A DNA stretch of 64,000 nucleotides from Alentia gelatinosa (GCA_950022655.1 OX465579.1:140749118-140813117); one strand, 5' to 3'. Positions 30,816 through 48,836 are shown, counted from the stretch's first letter. A program made the numbers and translations. The notes: a model not told the origin generated them from the letters alone.

Positions 30816-32341
30816 CACCTGTCCTTTGTGGGTCTCGCCATACCAGCCACCGCCGCACTCACAAACCCTTCGCAACACGTGCGACCGGGCTTGTAGCGTA
30901 GTCACTTTTTTCTCTTATCTATTTCTCCCCTATCTTTTTGTCTCTTTTATGAAAACGTTATGCGATTGAAAAAGAACGGGCGATCAAGTGTTTGCTATGT
31001 TTGAAGCTCTTTATGTCTTGTATCAATGGCACACCTTACGGGTAAAGCACTAAAATGAGATATTGTTACTTCAGACTTAACTAGCCATAGTATGATATAT
31101 TGATTTCGACATATATTATCATGATCATGAAGTTCTAAGGCATTAAAATTATTGTCCTGTTGAGTATTCCTATCTATATGTATCATAATTGTTGAAATCC
31201 ATGCAGAAACAGCGATTTCTCACTGGTTATGCACTGTGATGTTCGGACAACATGACAATGCTGTCATTAAATGATGACTTTAATGAAGTTTCCTTTCATT
31301 AGCTTTCTTTCTCATAAATCACCAGCATTTGGTTCATCCATTAATTCATAATTACCTGTACACATATATATATATATACATCATTACAATGTACATCCAT
31401 TGTTCTTAACCGATCAAAGGGACATAACTGCTCAATAATTCATAAGATCGCGATTAAGGAAATGTAATTCATTTCTTAATACAAGTACATTGACACTTAT
31501 TGCAATGATACCTATCACATTTTACTAATTGTAGTCTTACACTTCTTGTGCCATTCGCTCTAGTTCAAGTAAAATACATTAGTAAATATTTCTAGAACGA
31601 CTCCTTCATAACTGTGGTCGCCAATTATTCTGCACTGAAGGGGTCCCAATATCCTTTTAATCTTTGAATACACGAAAGTAAGAAAATCTATTCAGAACAC
31701 ACCTCGGTAAAGACCAGGTAAAACAGTTTCGGGAAATTAAAAAAAAGCAATACTTAATTCTGGACCATTAATGCTATTCAAACAAAAAGTCTTAGGAAAA
31801 ATATCACATTATTTAAACGCAAAAAACTGCTGTACTTGAACATGGGCAACAAACACGCTTACTACTTCGTCAACTAACCTTTCGCTCATAATGCAATAGT
31901 TCATACAGTATTATATGCGTTCACATTTTCTTAGGGACGCATCTCGGTTACAAATAAATACATTGAAAAATATTACAATGATTTGAGTCAATTCAATGTC
32001 GAATCTTATAATATCCCTAAAATATCAGTGATTCAATGAATTAACCTGATATAATACTCATGTGATCATTCAAAACACTACCAATCAGACCCAAAAGCTT
32101 TCCGATTCTCACGAAGTTCACCTTTGAACCTGAGCATTTCGAAATGTCAAATACCGCCAGTAAAAAAAGCTTTGCCGAGGTGCAGGAATCCTTCCACTTT
32201 AACAGTACGCGTCCTCATTCCAGAAATCTGAAATGACTGCTGGTAGTCATACTGATAGTATCGTATAACGTAATCGGACGTCCTGGTCATAGGTCCCTAT
32301 TTTACTGCTGTATTTAGTAATGCCTCCTATCACCAATGGCG
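30816..32341. other. Convergent intergenic region GPX4 / NXNL2-like
   Basis: Holds the rest of the GPX4 3' UTR (past the SECIS) and the NXNL2-like 3' UTR on the other strand. No clear AATAAA was found close to either end; ATTAAA variants lie near 31142. A short TA run is at about 31366-31378. Confidence 0.5.
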
Positions 32342-32546
32342 TCAGACCTCCTGCGATGACGAGTCAACTGTAATTTTGTTGGTCCGAGCGGGATTAGAGC
32401 GAGCGGTAGCGTCTTGCCAGAAGCGGAAGGCAGCCACGCCTTTGTCCTGGATTTCTTTGCGGCCGGTGGTTGTAAGCACAGACCCGTTAGGTTGAAGCAC
32501 AACTAAACGCGGCACTAAGTGTATGTCCAGTTTGTCCCGGAGCGTG
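32342..32546 (-). CDS. NXNL2: NXNL2-like coding exon 2
   Basis: 205 nt from acceptor CCTCAG to TGA; begins (S)TLRDKLDIHLVPRLVVLQ and ends TVDSSSQEV. An ATG at 32560 upstream of the acceptor lies in the intron and is not used. Confidence 0.93.
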
Positions 32547-33219
32547 CTGAGGATATACAAAAGACATGATATATTTCAAACTGCAATTCCCTCAATTTAT
32601 CCACTCAGTGTGAACCTATATCATTTTTGTATAAAGGCTTTAGTTAAACTGAAGTTAAAACTGGAAACTATGATCCCTATCTTCCACAGGGTCCAGGTCC
32701 AATATGAATGACCCAGATAAAATGTTTTCTGTTTCGATAAAGGTCATGCATGTTTCAGATCTTTTTTTAATTCATTATGTTAGAACCATCCACAATTCGT
32801 TCATGAATGTATACATTAATTCGAAACCCACCTCGAACTCTTAATTTAATGACGTGAAGCGACACTAACAGTTTACCTAGATATCCCCATATGTATCACT
32901 GTTTATTTATGAGAGATACATATATATGTACTTACCTTATCAGAGGATCTGCAAAGGGCAGTGCAACCCACTCGCCATGCATGGACCGCATGTATTCCAT
33001 CATGTCTTTATCCGTCTTATCCAGAGTCACAAAGATTACTTCAAATGGTGCCTTCCTGTGTTGGAGTTCTTCATAGAAATCTCGTAATAGGGGAGTAAAT
33101 TGTCGGCATGGGGGACACCAGGATGCAGAGAAATACAGTCCAATAATTTTCCCTTCCAATGTTGGAAATGTCTCTTCCCCGTCACAATTAACGAAAGTTG
33201 CATCTTTCAGTAGATCCAT
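32342..33219 (-). CDS. NXNL2: Nucleoredoxin-like protein 2 (NXNL2/RdCVF2-like)
   Basis: Thioredoxin-fold protein of the nucleoredoxin-like family. Vertebrate NXNL1/NXNL2 encode rod-derived cone viability factors, with the full-length forms acting as thiol oxidoreductases. Two minus-strand exons, 32936-33219 and 32342-32546, join through donor GTAAGT and acceptor CCTCAG in phase 2 to give 162 aa; vertebrate NXNL2 is about 156. WCPPC is at residues 34-38 and the cis-proline region HLVPRLVVL around Pro107. TLDKTDKDMMEYM and a GRKEIQDKGVAAFRFW tail are characteristic of the family. The start is Met1 of MDLLKDATFV; a possible 5' UTR acceptor (ATCCAG) lies just upstream. It is tail-to-tail with GPX4. 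NXNL1/NXNL2 orthology in an invertebrate is uncertain; family membership is not. Confidence 0.92.
32547..32935. other. NXNL2-like intron 1
   Basis: 389-bp AT-rich intron; nothing recognised. Confidence 0.8.
32936..33219 (-). CDS. NXNL2: NXNL2-like coding exon 1
   Basis: 94 codons plus two bases, from MDLLKDATFVNCDGEE to WVALPFADPLI; includes catalytic WCPPC. Donor GTAAGT at 32935-32930. Confidence 0.95.
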
Positions 33220-35155
33220 AATGTGCCTGGATTAGGAAAAGATTTTTTATCATATTAATAAATGTACACATGTACCTTTCTTTATTTCTGAATGATGCAA
33301 AATATGTGGGTATATTTTTAGAGCGTACTTAGACACCTATACATTGCCTAAAGGTTAGATGGGCCACATTAGACTTCTGGTGTTCTGCAAAAAACTATCC
33401 CTTTACTATCTGCATGCTATTCACTGTGATATTGGGAAAGGAGCAGGTTGCCAGTGTCTCAGGGTCTTAAAGGCATGCCAAGCTGACCTTAACCAATCAT
33501 TCAAAACTGAAATACCTCAAGAACCATTGATGCTTGATATGTTTGGATCCTAGTCTCAGGCAGTTGCAGCAAGGGCAGGTTGACTGAGTGCAAGTAGGTT
33601 ACAGAAACGATACATAGACTGGATGTAACCCAAACCTTTTAATTGTTATTCATTTATAATTGCACGCTCATTGACACAATCTAATGTGGATATATAAATA
33701 CATGGAAAGTGTAAGTCTCGGTTCTCATCGAGTGGTTTCTGCAGCATGGATATGTGTCACTGACAATATACATTGTATTCTTTACCACAGCAATGTATTG
33801 GCAATCCATCGCATCACATGAACACCTGCTGGGCTGTACATAGTCAAAAATATATCGATCATATTTTCTGCCAAAATAAAATAAAGTCTGAAAAAATAAA
33901 CTTTAAAAAATCTAGGCATTCCTGGTTAACACCTGCCAGTACCATTCGTCAGCAAGGCAATGGTGCAACTGTCAGTAAAGTAAAATATCATAAAGGTTCT
34001 ATTGGTGAGCGTTATAAATCAAGCGGGACAAGATTTGGGTTTATGCTGTTTCAAGTTGTAGAAACATGTATGGGCACACCACATCCGGTATAGAGCTGAA
34101 CAAGACAACAGGGATGCGTTACACATGGATCTAATGAATGCGATAGGTGCACATCAAATGACCACATTGATACATTGGATTCAGGCTTTCTTTTCAAAAC
34201 TGTATCGATTTAACTTATAGTGCTTATATACGAAGGCCTATAATAGAATACCTTATTATTAGTTACCAATGACGAAAGTCATATGTATGCACAGTCAACA
34301 AACCGGTTGAATGTAGGGCGATAGCGAACCACTTCATAGTCATAGCCCTAAAACTCGCCTTCATTTGGTCGGCCGACGTATTGACCGCCAGCTAAGAACT
34401 ATCCCACAGGGCATGCATGGCATGAAGGAAACACAACCTACCTCTTCTAGACTTCCTCAAATAATTGAACGAACATAGGCTAAGCTCGTGCTACCATACT
34501 AGTAATGTCTTAGATCGTGCAACCATACTAGTAATATCTTAGATTATGTATGGACTGGACTTGCCTGTCAGCAATTTATGCGACACATGGGCGAATATCA
34601 AGGACCTCGCAACCATGTAGGCTATAGTTTAACCTACCTATGTTCGGAGTACCTTTATTATAGGCTTAAATGTTTATTTTCCTGGACGTGTTAATGTATG
34701 AATTCCACTATTGGACAGGCCATGTACATTGTATACCGAGATCAACTGGTACCAAGGTCACTGATTAGATAACTCCAGACCGGACTAAACACTTGGCGCC
34801 TTTCCAAAGTCTCCGACCTACTCCACTCTCCAAGTATAGATTCCACGGATGTCCACTGCTTCTGTCTCTGTCCCAAGGTACCTGTTTTGGGCAAGATCTG
34901 CCTCACACACCAGTAGGCCAAATTCACATTTGGAGAGATTGGATAGTGCTTTGTGATCTATTTGTAAAAGAGATATACACATATCGCAGAGTAAACATAC
35001 ATTACTCCAGTTGTGTCAGGTGTCAAACCAGGCACAGTCTATGGGGCTAATTTTTCACTCTAGGATACCTAACGCATTGCAGGGTTTGGTTTGTCAACAA
35101 GATCCTAGTCCCCTGTAGCCCCTTGACAGGCAGATCTCTTACAAGTAGGCCAAAA
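33220..35155. other. Upstream of NXNL2-like; no gene recognised
   Basis: Contains the NXNL2-like promoter and 5' UTR, not pinpointed. Short ORFs such as 33773-34093 have no recognisable motif. Confidence 0.45.
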
Positions 35156-35395
35156 ACAGGTGGTTGTCGGGAGATCAGGAGGCAGGTTGTTGTAAGTAAG
35201 TTTGTTGGCAGGTTGTTGGATAGGCGAGGTTAGGTTAGGCAGGTCAGCGGTTTAGGCAGGATGCTGGATGGGTCGATTAGTGGATAGGCAGGTTGGTGTT
35301 TAGGTAGACAGGTTTGTGGGTGGGCGAGCGGTTGAGTTGGTGGGTAGTTGGGTTGGAAGGCAGTTGCACAGGCAGGTAGGCAGGTTAGTATTTCA
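35156..35395. repeat. G/T-rich minisatellite (GGCAGGTTG/GTTGG-type)
   Basis: Imperfect repetition of GGCAGGTTGTTGG-like words, the complementary-strand counterpart of the larger array at 50400-51110. Confidence 0.75.
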
Positions 35396-37044
35396 GCACA
35401 GATGTTCCCATTTTATGTCACCGTTACCTTTGGTTCCCTCTCTTTTTGATCTTTCTTATCTTTAATTTTTAAAAAGAGAGAAAATACATCATGTATCACT
35501 TAACCGCGCCCCTCCTTACCCTCTGTAACGTTTGGTCGTGAAAACTAGAACCCCTCCGCTCGCCGAATGGTGTCATTAATGGACGGCACCTAGGTTAGAA
35601 GTATTCAAGCAGGATGTCATTGAGACTCACTTGATATTTATGTTCTTTCCCAACCCATTGTTTACCCGTCATTTGTCTTTACATCCGCTTAACTTGTTTT
35701 GGAGCACGAATGTAGTTCAAGAAGATTATTCTGGTATATCCCGTAAATGGGTTGGAGCAGAGACTAGTAAGCCTAGGCGCCATAAACGGTCTGCGGGGAG
35801 AGTGCCCACTCCGGTCGAATGGAATGCACCGCAGCGAGATTAAAGGCATATCAGACAATTTGGCTTGAAAATCAAAACCCATGTTAATTTCCTGACTACC
35901 TGGGTCACCGTGCTAGATTTTGATTTAAAGATTAATATTATGCTAATTTTATATTAGAATAGGCCCTATATAGAGATTCTAAAAGGGTTTTTTTCACATA
36001 GTAAAACCAATGTTATTTTTCTCGAACTTTCACAGAATTTAGTAAATATATAGTGATATTCATTTAGGTTTTAAAAACCATAGGTCACTGTTCTTTTTTT
36101 TTTAGAAAGCATTGAAGAAAACCATACTTTTCAGTACATTTCCTATGTAAATCAAGCAAATGGAAATTTGCCTATTTTACCTCATGTAGAATTAGAATGG
36201 ATCCCAAGAAACCAGTTTTGACTAATGATTGATATTATCTAAAAATCCTCAGGTGGCACCACTGTGAATTGTAGGATATGCCGTTAAATGGAGATTTCCT
36301 GCTCTTCATATCAGTTCCGCCCAATTATACTGTACATAGGCGACACCTGGTGAATTCAAGGGTAACTAAATCTGCATTTTTGTTCAGCATTATATGTAGT
36401 ATAGAGTCGCCCAAGTTATGAACATTCATTAATAAAAGTATGAAGAATATCATTACACTATGTAGTCATTCCCTGGAAGGTCAATGCATCCCCGTGAGGA
36501 AGGATGAGGTAAGTGGAGGAGTAGCCAGAGCAAACGCTTGATTCGCACGTCAGCTCTAGTGAGAAAAAGGCCACCTTGACACAGTAGCTGTCATGTCTGT
36601 CACCCTCTCGCAGATATTTCGTAATGCTTGGAGAGTATATGCTTTCATACTCTCGAAGCCACCTTTCAGTTTTAATATTTTCTTTTGTGTATATTTCAAA
36701 TATAACTGCCATGAAGCTAAACTTGATAATTAATTTGTAAAGTTATGAATATTTCACAGTAAGCAGTTCTGCTTTTAAAATGAACACAAAACAAAATTAC
36801 CTGGTTTGAGGTATACATCGCAGATACTGAATGTGACTTATCTATAACAACCCCCTATAGGTTAGAGGTTGCAGCCTGGGGTGGGAAACCAGCCAAACCA
36901 GCCGGTGAGATGACAACGTTCTGGGTACGCCCACAGTGTATCGGGTAGAGAGCGTACCCTTATTCATTGATAAGCCGTTCGATGGCTCAATTGGTGTTCA
37001 AATCTCCAAGTACATCATTTTTCCTGCTTGGAAGCCAACCAGCA
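35396..37044. other. Intergenic DNA with a dispersed repeat end
   Basis: 35843-35900 (TTAAAGGCATATCAGACAAT, then AAACCCATGT) matches 53054-53115 and an inverted fragment at about 18015. The TTAA-adjacent end suggests a DNA transposon with a TTAA target. 36850-37044 is homologous to sequence near 58700-58830. No coding exon recognised. Confidence 0.45.
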
Positions 37045-37275
37045 CAGGGGCGTCAGAACATTTTGAAAGTAGGGGGGCGAACTGAACAATTCTAAAGGTT
37101 TAATTTTTTAGCGTGCAATGGTGGCTATTAAAGCACTGACTTTTCACTGTGGAAAAATGTCAAAGGTCTCATTTTTCACAGACATTCCACAGTTTCAAAG
37201 TTGGACTCCATACCAAGGAAAAAGTCAACAAATGTTCAGTCCACCCCCCACTTTCAAAATGTTCTGACGCCCCTG
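37045..37275. mobile_element. hAT-like MITE, 231 bp
   Basis: A 26-bp perfect terminal inverted repeat starts CAGGGGCGTCAGAACATTTT on both ends and continues imperfectly to about 42 bp. CAGGGGCG ends are typical of hAT elements. No ORF. It interrupts an older repeat, of which an uninterrupted relative lies at 58790-58830. Confidence 0.85.
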
Positions 37276-37661
37276 ATCTGCCAGGAGGGTTGATGAGTTC
37301 CAGTATATGTTCCATTAGTCGGGGGCCACAAGTAGTTTAATACCAGAGGCTATTATAATCCATAGATAAGTGCCCCTGCCACCTGGTGTTTTGTTTGGCG
37401 TCGGGAGTTGGGGGAGTGGGGGGGGGGGGGGGGGGCGGGGTGACAAGATGGTGGCCTACATCAGACAAGTGGCAAGTGGTAGGCCTACTACATGGGGTTC
37501 TATGGTCGCATCTTCCCTAGAATATTTCATTTCACGCCTTCTCACAAGGTGGCACTCCAGTCAGCCCGCTGTTCACTGAACAACTGCTGGTCATTACCGT
37601 CTTGGTCTGAATGCACTCACTCCATGGTCGAATAGTGTGGGTAGCGACCCTGTGGTAATAC
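37276..37661. other. Intergenic; G-tract
   Basis: Second half of the repeat interrupted by the MITE (AGTTCCAGTATATG, TTAGTCGGGGGCC; compare 58760-58890), then G18 at 37418-37435. No gene. Confidence 0.5.
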
Positions 37662-39299
<1,638 letters not shown>

Positions 39300-39300
<1 letters not shown>

Positions 39301-39459
39301 AGTTGAAGACGGACAGACGGCCCCGTGTAAGGTTACGCGGTACATTATATAATCATGTAAGAGGGGAGGTGCGCGCGCACGCTTCTGGGTCAAACAGGGA
39401 AGCGAGAGGCCTGGTGAGGACACGACGCTCAGCTGACCTCAGCATGGCGCCGGACAACG
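39300..39459 (+). promoter_or_regulatory. Candidate promoter and first exon (ATG 39444, donor at 39460)
   Basis: A TATATAAT motif at 39346-39353 lies about 95 bp upstream of ATGGCGCCGGACAACG, followed immediately by a strong donor GTGAGT at 39460. The block is CpG-rich with gcgcgcgc-like sequence. No downstream coding exon in the right phase was recognised before the bZIP ORF, so it may be a 5' exon of that gene or belong to an unidentified transcript. Confidence 0.4.
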
Positions 39460-42400
39460 GTGAGTAATACCTCCAGCTTTATTTGTGAGTGTCTGGGCGG
39501 GGAATCTACGCCGATGACGCCATCGGTGTTTGTGAGAGGGGGAAAAACACGTCTCCACCGACACGGTTCTTAGTATACGAGAGCGTTCTCATTGTAACGG
39601 TGAAACCAAAAGGTAGCGACCGTCTTCCACTGCAGTCTACGCTGAGTGACATAATTCATGGGTCGGGCTGGCGCGAGGCACGTGATAATTCACTCTCGTG
39701 GACATGTTCAATGGCGGATTACTCGTGTAACTGTTGCATAACCTCACGAGTCGGTTTCTTCACACTCTGATCGGGCGACGTCTGGAAAGACTCGTTTCAC
39801 GCCGTTATCATAGTGGAGCGGAAATCGAAAGGGTTCTCCGTTCTGTAAGCTTACGTCAACCCTCAAACCGAAGCCGAGCGCACTATTCTCTGGACGACTC
39901 AGCCGTGGATTCAGATCCATTTGTAAGGTAGGCACTAGGATGCAATAGCCTGGTTACAGATGCTATACAGATTCTTTATGTTGTTGTGTACTGCGCATTC
40001 TTCCCGTCTGTAGGCCATAGATCCGGTTACTGTTATCTCCACCCAAATAGGTCGACTGGTTCAGGATTCGGAGGGGATTGGGGGGGGGGGGGGGGGGGGG
40101 GGTAGAAGGGAAGGTGGAATAGCATTGACTTTACGTATACCAGCCTAGAGCCAATATAACACACGTATATATATATACATGTAGCCTTTATTTTACCTGC
40201 GTCTTGGTGATTTATACTTCCACTACAAATCGTGGCACGAGATAATTCCGGAAGAACAGTCTTCCATTTGCAATCAATTTCATTTGTTGATTTACTGATG
40301 TCGAACATATTGGTTTATCTTACATTGGGAATATGATATACCTAGGCATATGAATTGTAACCAAGCACACCCCCCCCCCTCAACCATTCAACCCACCACG
40401 TACTAAATTGCAGTTCGATTTAAAAGAGACTTAAAGGCTCGGGGTATCACTTTATTTACATAGAGTTTCTTAAATCTAAGCGAAATGGAAATTCCATTTG
40501 TAAAATTGGTGATATAGACAATATTATAGTACCGGTAGTCGGTTTGGTATGGCGAGTTGAACAATAAGTTTGTACTATGATATATCAGAGTCTGGGGTCT
40601 AAAGACACTTGAGGTAGACAGGCCAACTAAATATACAATTCCATATATAAACACCGGTAAAAAAACAAGTATGTTTGCTCACAAAGTTCTCTCCGAAGTA
40701 ACTGCGCTTACGAAACACGCCCAGACAAGTGAGTCTTGCTTTTACCAGATCTATGCGATGAGTAATGGTTGTGTAATTCAGGGAGACCGGCGGGCCGGCT
40801 GGCTTAACCATGGCAGCGCTATGAACAGGCTTGCGTCATCCGCCCCACATACTACCTATACAATGTAGGCTTCTTCGCACCAGTTATTCTTTATGACGAA
40901 CACGTACCCAACATTGCCGATTTATATGTAAGAAATGTGTTGTTTATATGTGTATACTTCAGACCTCTATAGAGATATAATTCAGTCATATATTTGGCTT
41001 GGACTGACGTACTAGCTCAGGAATGTAGGACGACGCATGTATGTACATGTATATGTGTAAGGCATGGTGGTTGTTGCTTGCTTGGCCTAAATTGAGCATT
41101 CTACTGTTGGTATAAACACATTAGGCCGAACACCCTCATATGATAATCATATATCCTCATACACGTAAAGTACACGCCCGCTATTCCGACCACCGCAGGG
41201 ACTGAGCTAAAAAGGTCATATAGAATTTATTAACGAGGTGGTCGCTTTATCGAGAGTAGAGTGTGATTGAACGGATATTTCTTAACACATCGTTACTAAT
41301 AGAAACAGCATGACAAACATAACACATTGAATTGCCCATGATGATTAATAACATTGTGTCATTCCACCAAATCTTTCAAACTCATTGCCTATTTCAGTCT
41401 TGCTCTGGTTTACCCTGGTAATTAGCAATGTAGTAATATTCCTGGTCATGGCCGCATAGTTGGTCGTATCAGTCAGAGTATTAAAATATGGCATTTGGGT
41501 CTTCACATATGAGGTCGTTAGGCGAGGTGGTCGCAATTGGAAGGTGTTTGCATTACAGTTACTGATCGTTTTGTCAACATGGAAGAGAGTAATTGCTGAG
41601 TCTGAAATCTCTTTCTTGTATATGTTACATGTGTGCCAATTACTAAAACGTCGCCAACAAGTTTGATTATATATTATAATGTTAGATGAAACGCCCACAA
41701 GTACCCTATCCATTATTTGCTGAAGCATATGTACAGGGATCCGATTGAAACCAGCCAACTGTATTGGCTGACGGATACCCCCTTTGTTGACGAATAATAA
41801 GGTTATACAAAACCGATGAATATTGTAACCATAAGAAGATTCAATAACGGACCGTTATTAAAAAAAAAGAAAAAAGTTAGGGACTAACTGAAAATGGCCA
41901 ATAATCGCGGGGTGGTAGTATTAGCTAGGTGGTCGTTAGCAAAGAGTCTACGTGTATATATGTCTGGTATATGGTTTTTAAATAAACCAAAATCTATGTG
42001 ACAAGTCACACAGTTTACATTGTGAACAGTAATGAGTTTATGATGAGCAAAAATATGGTTTAGCATAGATACGTAAAACCTTAAGGTGTCAAACATACTG
42101 AAAGGTAAACAACAATACAACCATACTTTGGAATAAATCCTGTGTATAAAATAAACACTTTAAAATATTGTGATCCTATAAAGATATAGCACTGTCTAAT
42201 CAGCAAAACAAATAATGACATCTATTTCGAAATGCAAATCAAATTTAAGTAAAGAGAATTACTCGTTATTGAAGTAACATTAGATAATGCCGAAATCAGT
42301 TGGAATTAGCAGCTTAGTGATTATTTTTGTAGAGGTGCTTTTAAGAGTTGTATTTATTCCTACTATGTTTTCTTTGCTGACCAGAAATAGGCGTTTTGAC

Positions 42401-45060
42401 ATTTTGGCCCTCGTCTAGGCACTGTCTAAGTCTAAATATAGCCTCAGTGGGAGTCAGTAGCATACAGAGAGTGAAGTCAACAGAGTGTTTATTCGACATT
42501 CATGATAAAGCGAGACAGTTCATTAAAATCACCAATTGTTTGACATCCCCGTCGTCCTTCCCAGGGCCCTGTGCCTGTTACGCGAGTTGGGAAACAACGT
42601 TAAAATACACGGCGTTTCATAATAGGTATTCAGTCAATGTGACCTTTATTTGCAGTTATGCAATCACCAGGACAGAAAAACAATTTTATATGCAGTAGTG
42701 GCACCTAGTGGCAGCACAGCGCGTTCCAACAGTCTCCTGTGGGATATTGCCATATTGAGTCAGTATTCGAATAATTTCTCGTTTTGGTTTAGCCCTCTGG
42801 AATTGGTTGGCATTGATCAACTTCCAGCAGTTTTCATGACTAATATTTTTCTGGATATATATACATGTATACCGTTTCTGTTTACCACAGCATAAGCTTT
42901 GTTGAATGAGGGAGCTGTCATATGCTTTATTACCATGACGACACACATCAGTTTATGATGTGGGAGTATGTGGGAATTTTGCATCGGGATGAGGTAGATG
43001 TTTATCTAATTCTAAAATTAAATAACACCATTCACAATGCTATTCCCGCACTTCGGAAACTACTTCTTAGTAACATGATACAGTCATTGCAAATCCCGAG
43101 ATGGTTTATACACAACAGTACGAAGTGTAAGCGCTATATGCCATATATAACAAAACCATATGGAAGTTGCCACATCCTTCAGAGCGCTGTTCAACCAAGG
43201 TCTTGCTACGTCGACTAATGATGGCTACGCTCTGCTTATGTCTCTGATGTAATGTCTGTGCGTTTGTGTACGTTGACGTGTAAGTGCGCTATGCGATATT
43301 TATGGGCCAGACGAAACCTCCTCCACACACCCCACCCGCCGTCGACCTGGTAGCTGGGTCACCTCGACCTGCTTTCCTCTCCCCTCCCCTTCCCGTTCTC
43401 ACACCACCTCCGCAACCCACCCACATGCACACATCACCACTGGTGATTTATCCAGGAGTTCTGTATGCAATCTTTTGCAGTACTGCGTTATTTTGGTGTA
43501 GGTCACAAGTATACAGAGATCGATTGTCCTTGGTGGGGGTAGCAGGTGGAGAGAACCGTGACGGAATATGGGTCACATGATGTAGGTTCTGACCTCATAT
43601 AGACCTCGGCAGCCCTCCATCATACCTTTCCCACGCAATGCGTCGAGTTGTCAGTATAATCAGCAACATTTTAAGATAACCACTAGTTTTTGAGGAAACA
43701 ATGTACGCACACTATGATTTATCTTAAATACATCGGCAATTTGATATAAGGCTGCGAAGTAGGGATACCAGCTATTCACAACATACCCCGCCCTAACAAC
43801 ATCAAATGCCAAAAAAAGAAGATTATTGATGATTAAAAGTGGAATAAAATATATCACCCTATGAACTCACTGAGTGATTGGTAAACAATTCAAATAATTC
43901 ATAAGATTTAGATTTTAATAAGGCAAGGCTGAATTTGGCAGTGTTCTATGCAGAAAGCTGCTGTTTACCAAAATCTGATTTCGAGAAAAACTTCTTAGAA
44001 TTGTTGCTTCTGCAAAATAATTCTTTGGATGACTACTTTATCGTCACTGTTATTGCCAAACCATATTGTCGATACTAATCTTGCACGAAAACCTTTTCTG
44101 ACTGATCAAGAACAGTATTTAAAAAAAACATAAAAAAAGGATAACTAGAAGCCTCAAACCGTCCATATGTAAAACCAATTTGTAGCACTACTCAAAATTA
44201 TGTAGAGCATCTACATGTTGGGTACGCCTCACCTTCCTTTTTTTCTCTCCTTTCTTTAAAAAAAACGGGCATTGTTATTTAGATAGGCCTTACACCACCT
44301 GTTACACACTCACCTGTGTGCCCCGTATCCTAGCGTCACCTACCCACAACCACGCACACTTGGCGCTGAGCGACATGGTGCTGCATATCGGGTCGTAATC
44401 GACATGCGCGTTTATTTATAAACATACCGCGCCCGTGGAGGTACAGCCTTCTGTTCGCCAGGTCTAACCTGGTCGATAGGAAGCAGCAATTATGGCTATC
44501 CTCGGCTATGCGCTGTCTTGCAGGCCGTGACGCCACTATGGATTTTCGGTGGTGCAATATTTAGTTTTTGTCATGGATACTGGCTCTAACAGCTGGTAAC
44601 ACCATCGGCTCGTCATGGGGTCGCGTTGGATAACACCGTGACCCTACTCCGTACAACAGGCTGTGTTAGTCTGTACAGCTAGATTATCGGTGTTTTGCCA
44701 ACAACAGTATATACATGACTGTATACATCTGATATGTATATGGTCACTCCATTATTGCCAAAGCGGCCACCGATTAGATATATGTTATGTAAACGAGAGG
44801 GTTCTGTGTGTGTAAAAGCTGGGGAGGAGGGCGGGGGGGGGGGGGGGGCGTATAGAGGAGGGGGTTCCCAGGGAGGATATGAGATAACATAATAATGTTT
44901 ACAGATTCTAAGCAACAGGACCAGAAAGTCTTAACTTAAAGTCTTCAGTTTTAACTGAATGCCTCATCATAAGGGACGGGCATGGAAGGGACGGGGACGG
45001 TGGGCGTGTTCTTCATTCTATCCTTGTTGCTCTCATCAGTCTGCAGCAAATCACGAGTAG
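39460..45060. other. Long interval without a recognised gene
   Basis: Holds G23 at 40080-40102, and a 137-codon minus-strand ORF at 41345-41758 with no recognisable domain. GGTGGTCG words at about 41240, 41527 and 41928 suggest decayed Tigger-like DNA. Plus-strand ORFs at 42396-43218 match nothing I know. Confidence 0.4.
44833..44848. repeat. Poly(G)16 tract
   Basis: Sixteen consecutive G on the plus strand, inside a purine-rich stretch. Confidence 0.9.
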
Positions 45061-45195
45061 TGAGGCGCGTTGAGGGCAGGTAGGGATAACCGCAGAGGAG
45101 GTCGGCTGTTACCAGGCGGGGTTACCGGCCGGGGTTACCGGGCCACGGTCGGGTCATGTCGCGCACCCTGCGCCGCCCCGTCCCGCCGTTACAAG
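45061..45195 (+). promoter_or_regulatory. Candidate CpG-rich first exon (ATG 45156, donor at 45196)
   Basis: ATGTCGCGCACCCTGCGCCG opens a 40-nt segment ending CAAG before donor GTGAGG, in phase 1 like the 39444 candidate. Upstream sequence is rich in CpG and GGTTACCG repeats. No protein similarity. A possible second short exon (45350-45413, between CTGTAG and GTAGGA) follows. Confidence 0.35.
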
Positions 45196-45760
45196 GTGAG
45201 GAAGGCAACTGCACCCGCTCACCCGGCATATACTTTCAGTCGGTCTTTCCTGTCGAGTCACAACCCAGCCATTTCGTCCCATATGACGGGCACATGCTCG
45301 ACTTCACTAGTCCTGGGTCGGATACTTTATTTTACTACGTTTGTCTGTAGGACGCTGCATCGCTATGCACAGGCATTCATGGCAGTAATTGAACGGTGGC
45401 CACAGAAAAAAAGGTAGGACTATTCATTTCCACGAACCAACTGTAGAGCAAATGACATCATCCGCCGGTGTTTCCTGTAGGCAATGTACCCAGTCAATAT
45501 TTGACTCGAATATATGTTAGTGCCTCATTGCCATGTAACATATCCCGTTGGGGTGATGCTTTTACTTGTAAGAGCATGGGCTAGCAGCAACCTTATTGTA
45601 ATAACGATTTAAGGAGCAGCTGTTTATGATGATGTAACAAATATTTCATGCCGGGTGCGGAACGCGTTATCATTTATGTTACATAAGGACTTTCATAACT
45701 TATATTTTCATAAGGTATGTTTTTTTCACTTTGCGTTGGATGCCAAGGTGAACATGTCGG
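45196..45760. other. No gene recognised
   Basis: Includes the exon-like segment 45350-45413 with consensus splice borders but no conserved peptide; otherwise unremarkable. Confidence 0.35.

Positions 45761-48836
<3,076 letters not shown>

Noticed and set aside
30555..30905. Overlapping ORFs on both strands across the GPX4 terminal exon and SECIS
   Set aside because: The real content is the last ten GPX4 codons and 3' UTR structure; the ORFs have no homology.
41345..41758. 137-aa minus-strand ORF
   Set aside because: Longest ORF outside the bZIP gene and its shadows apart from one 138-aa frame overlapping GPX4 exon 1, but no domain, no splice context, and the area has Tigger-like words; probably chance or transposon decay.
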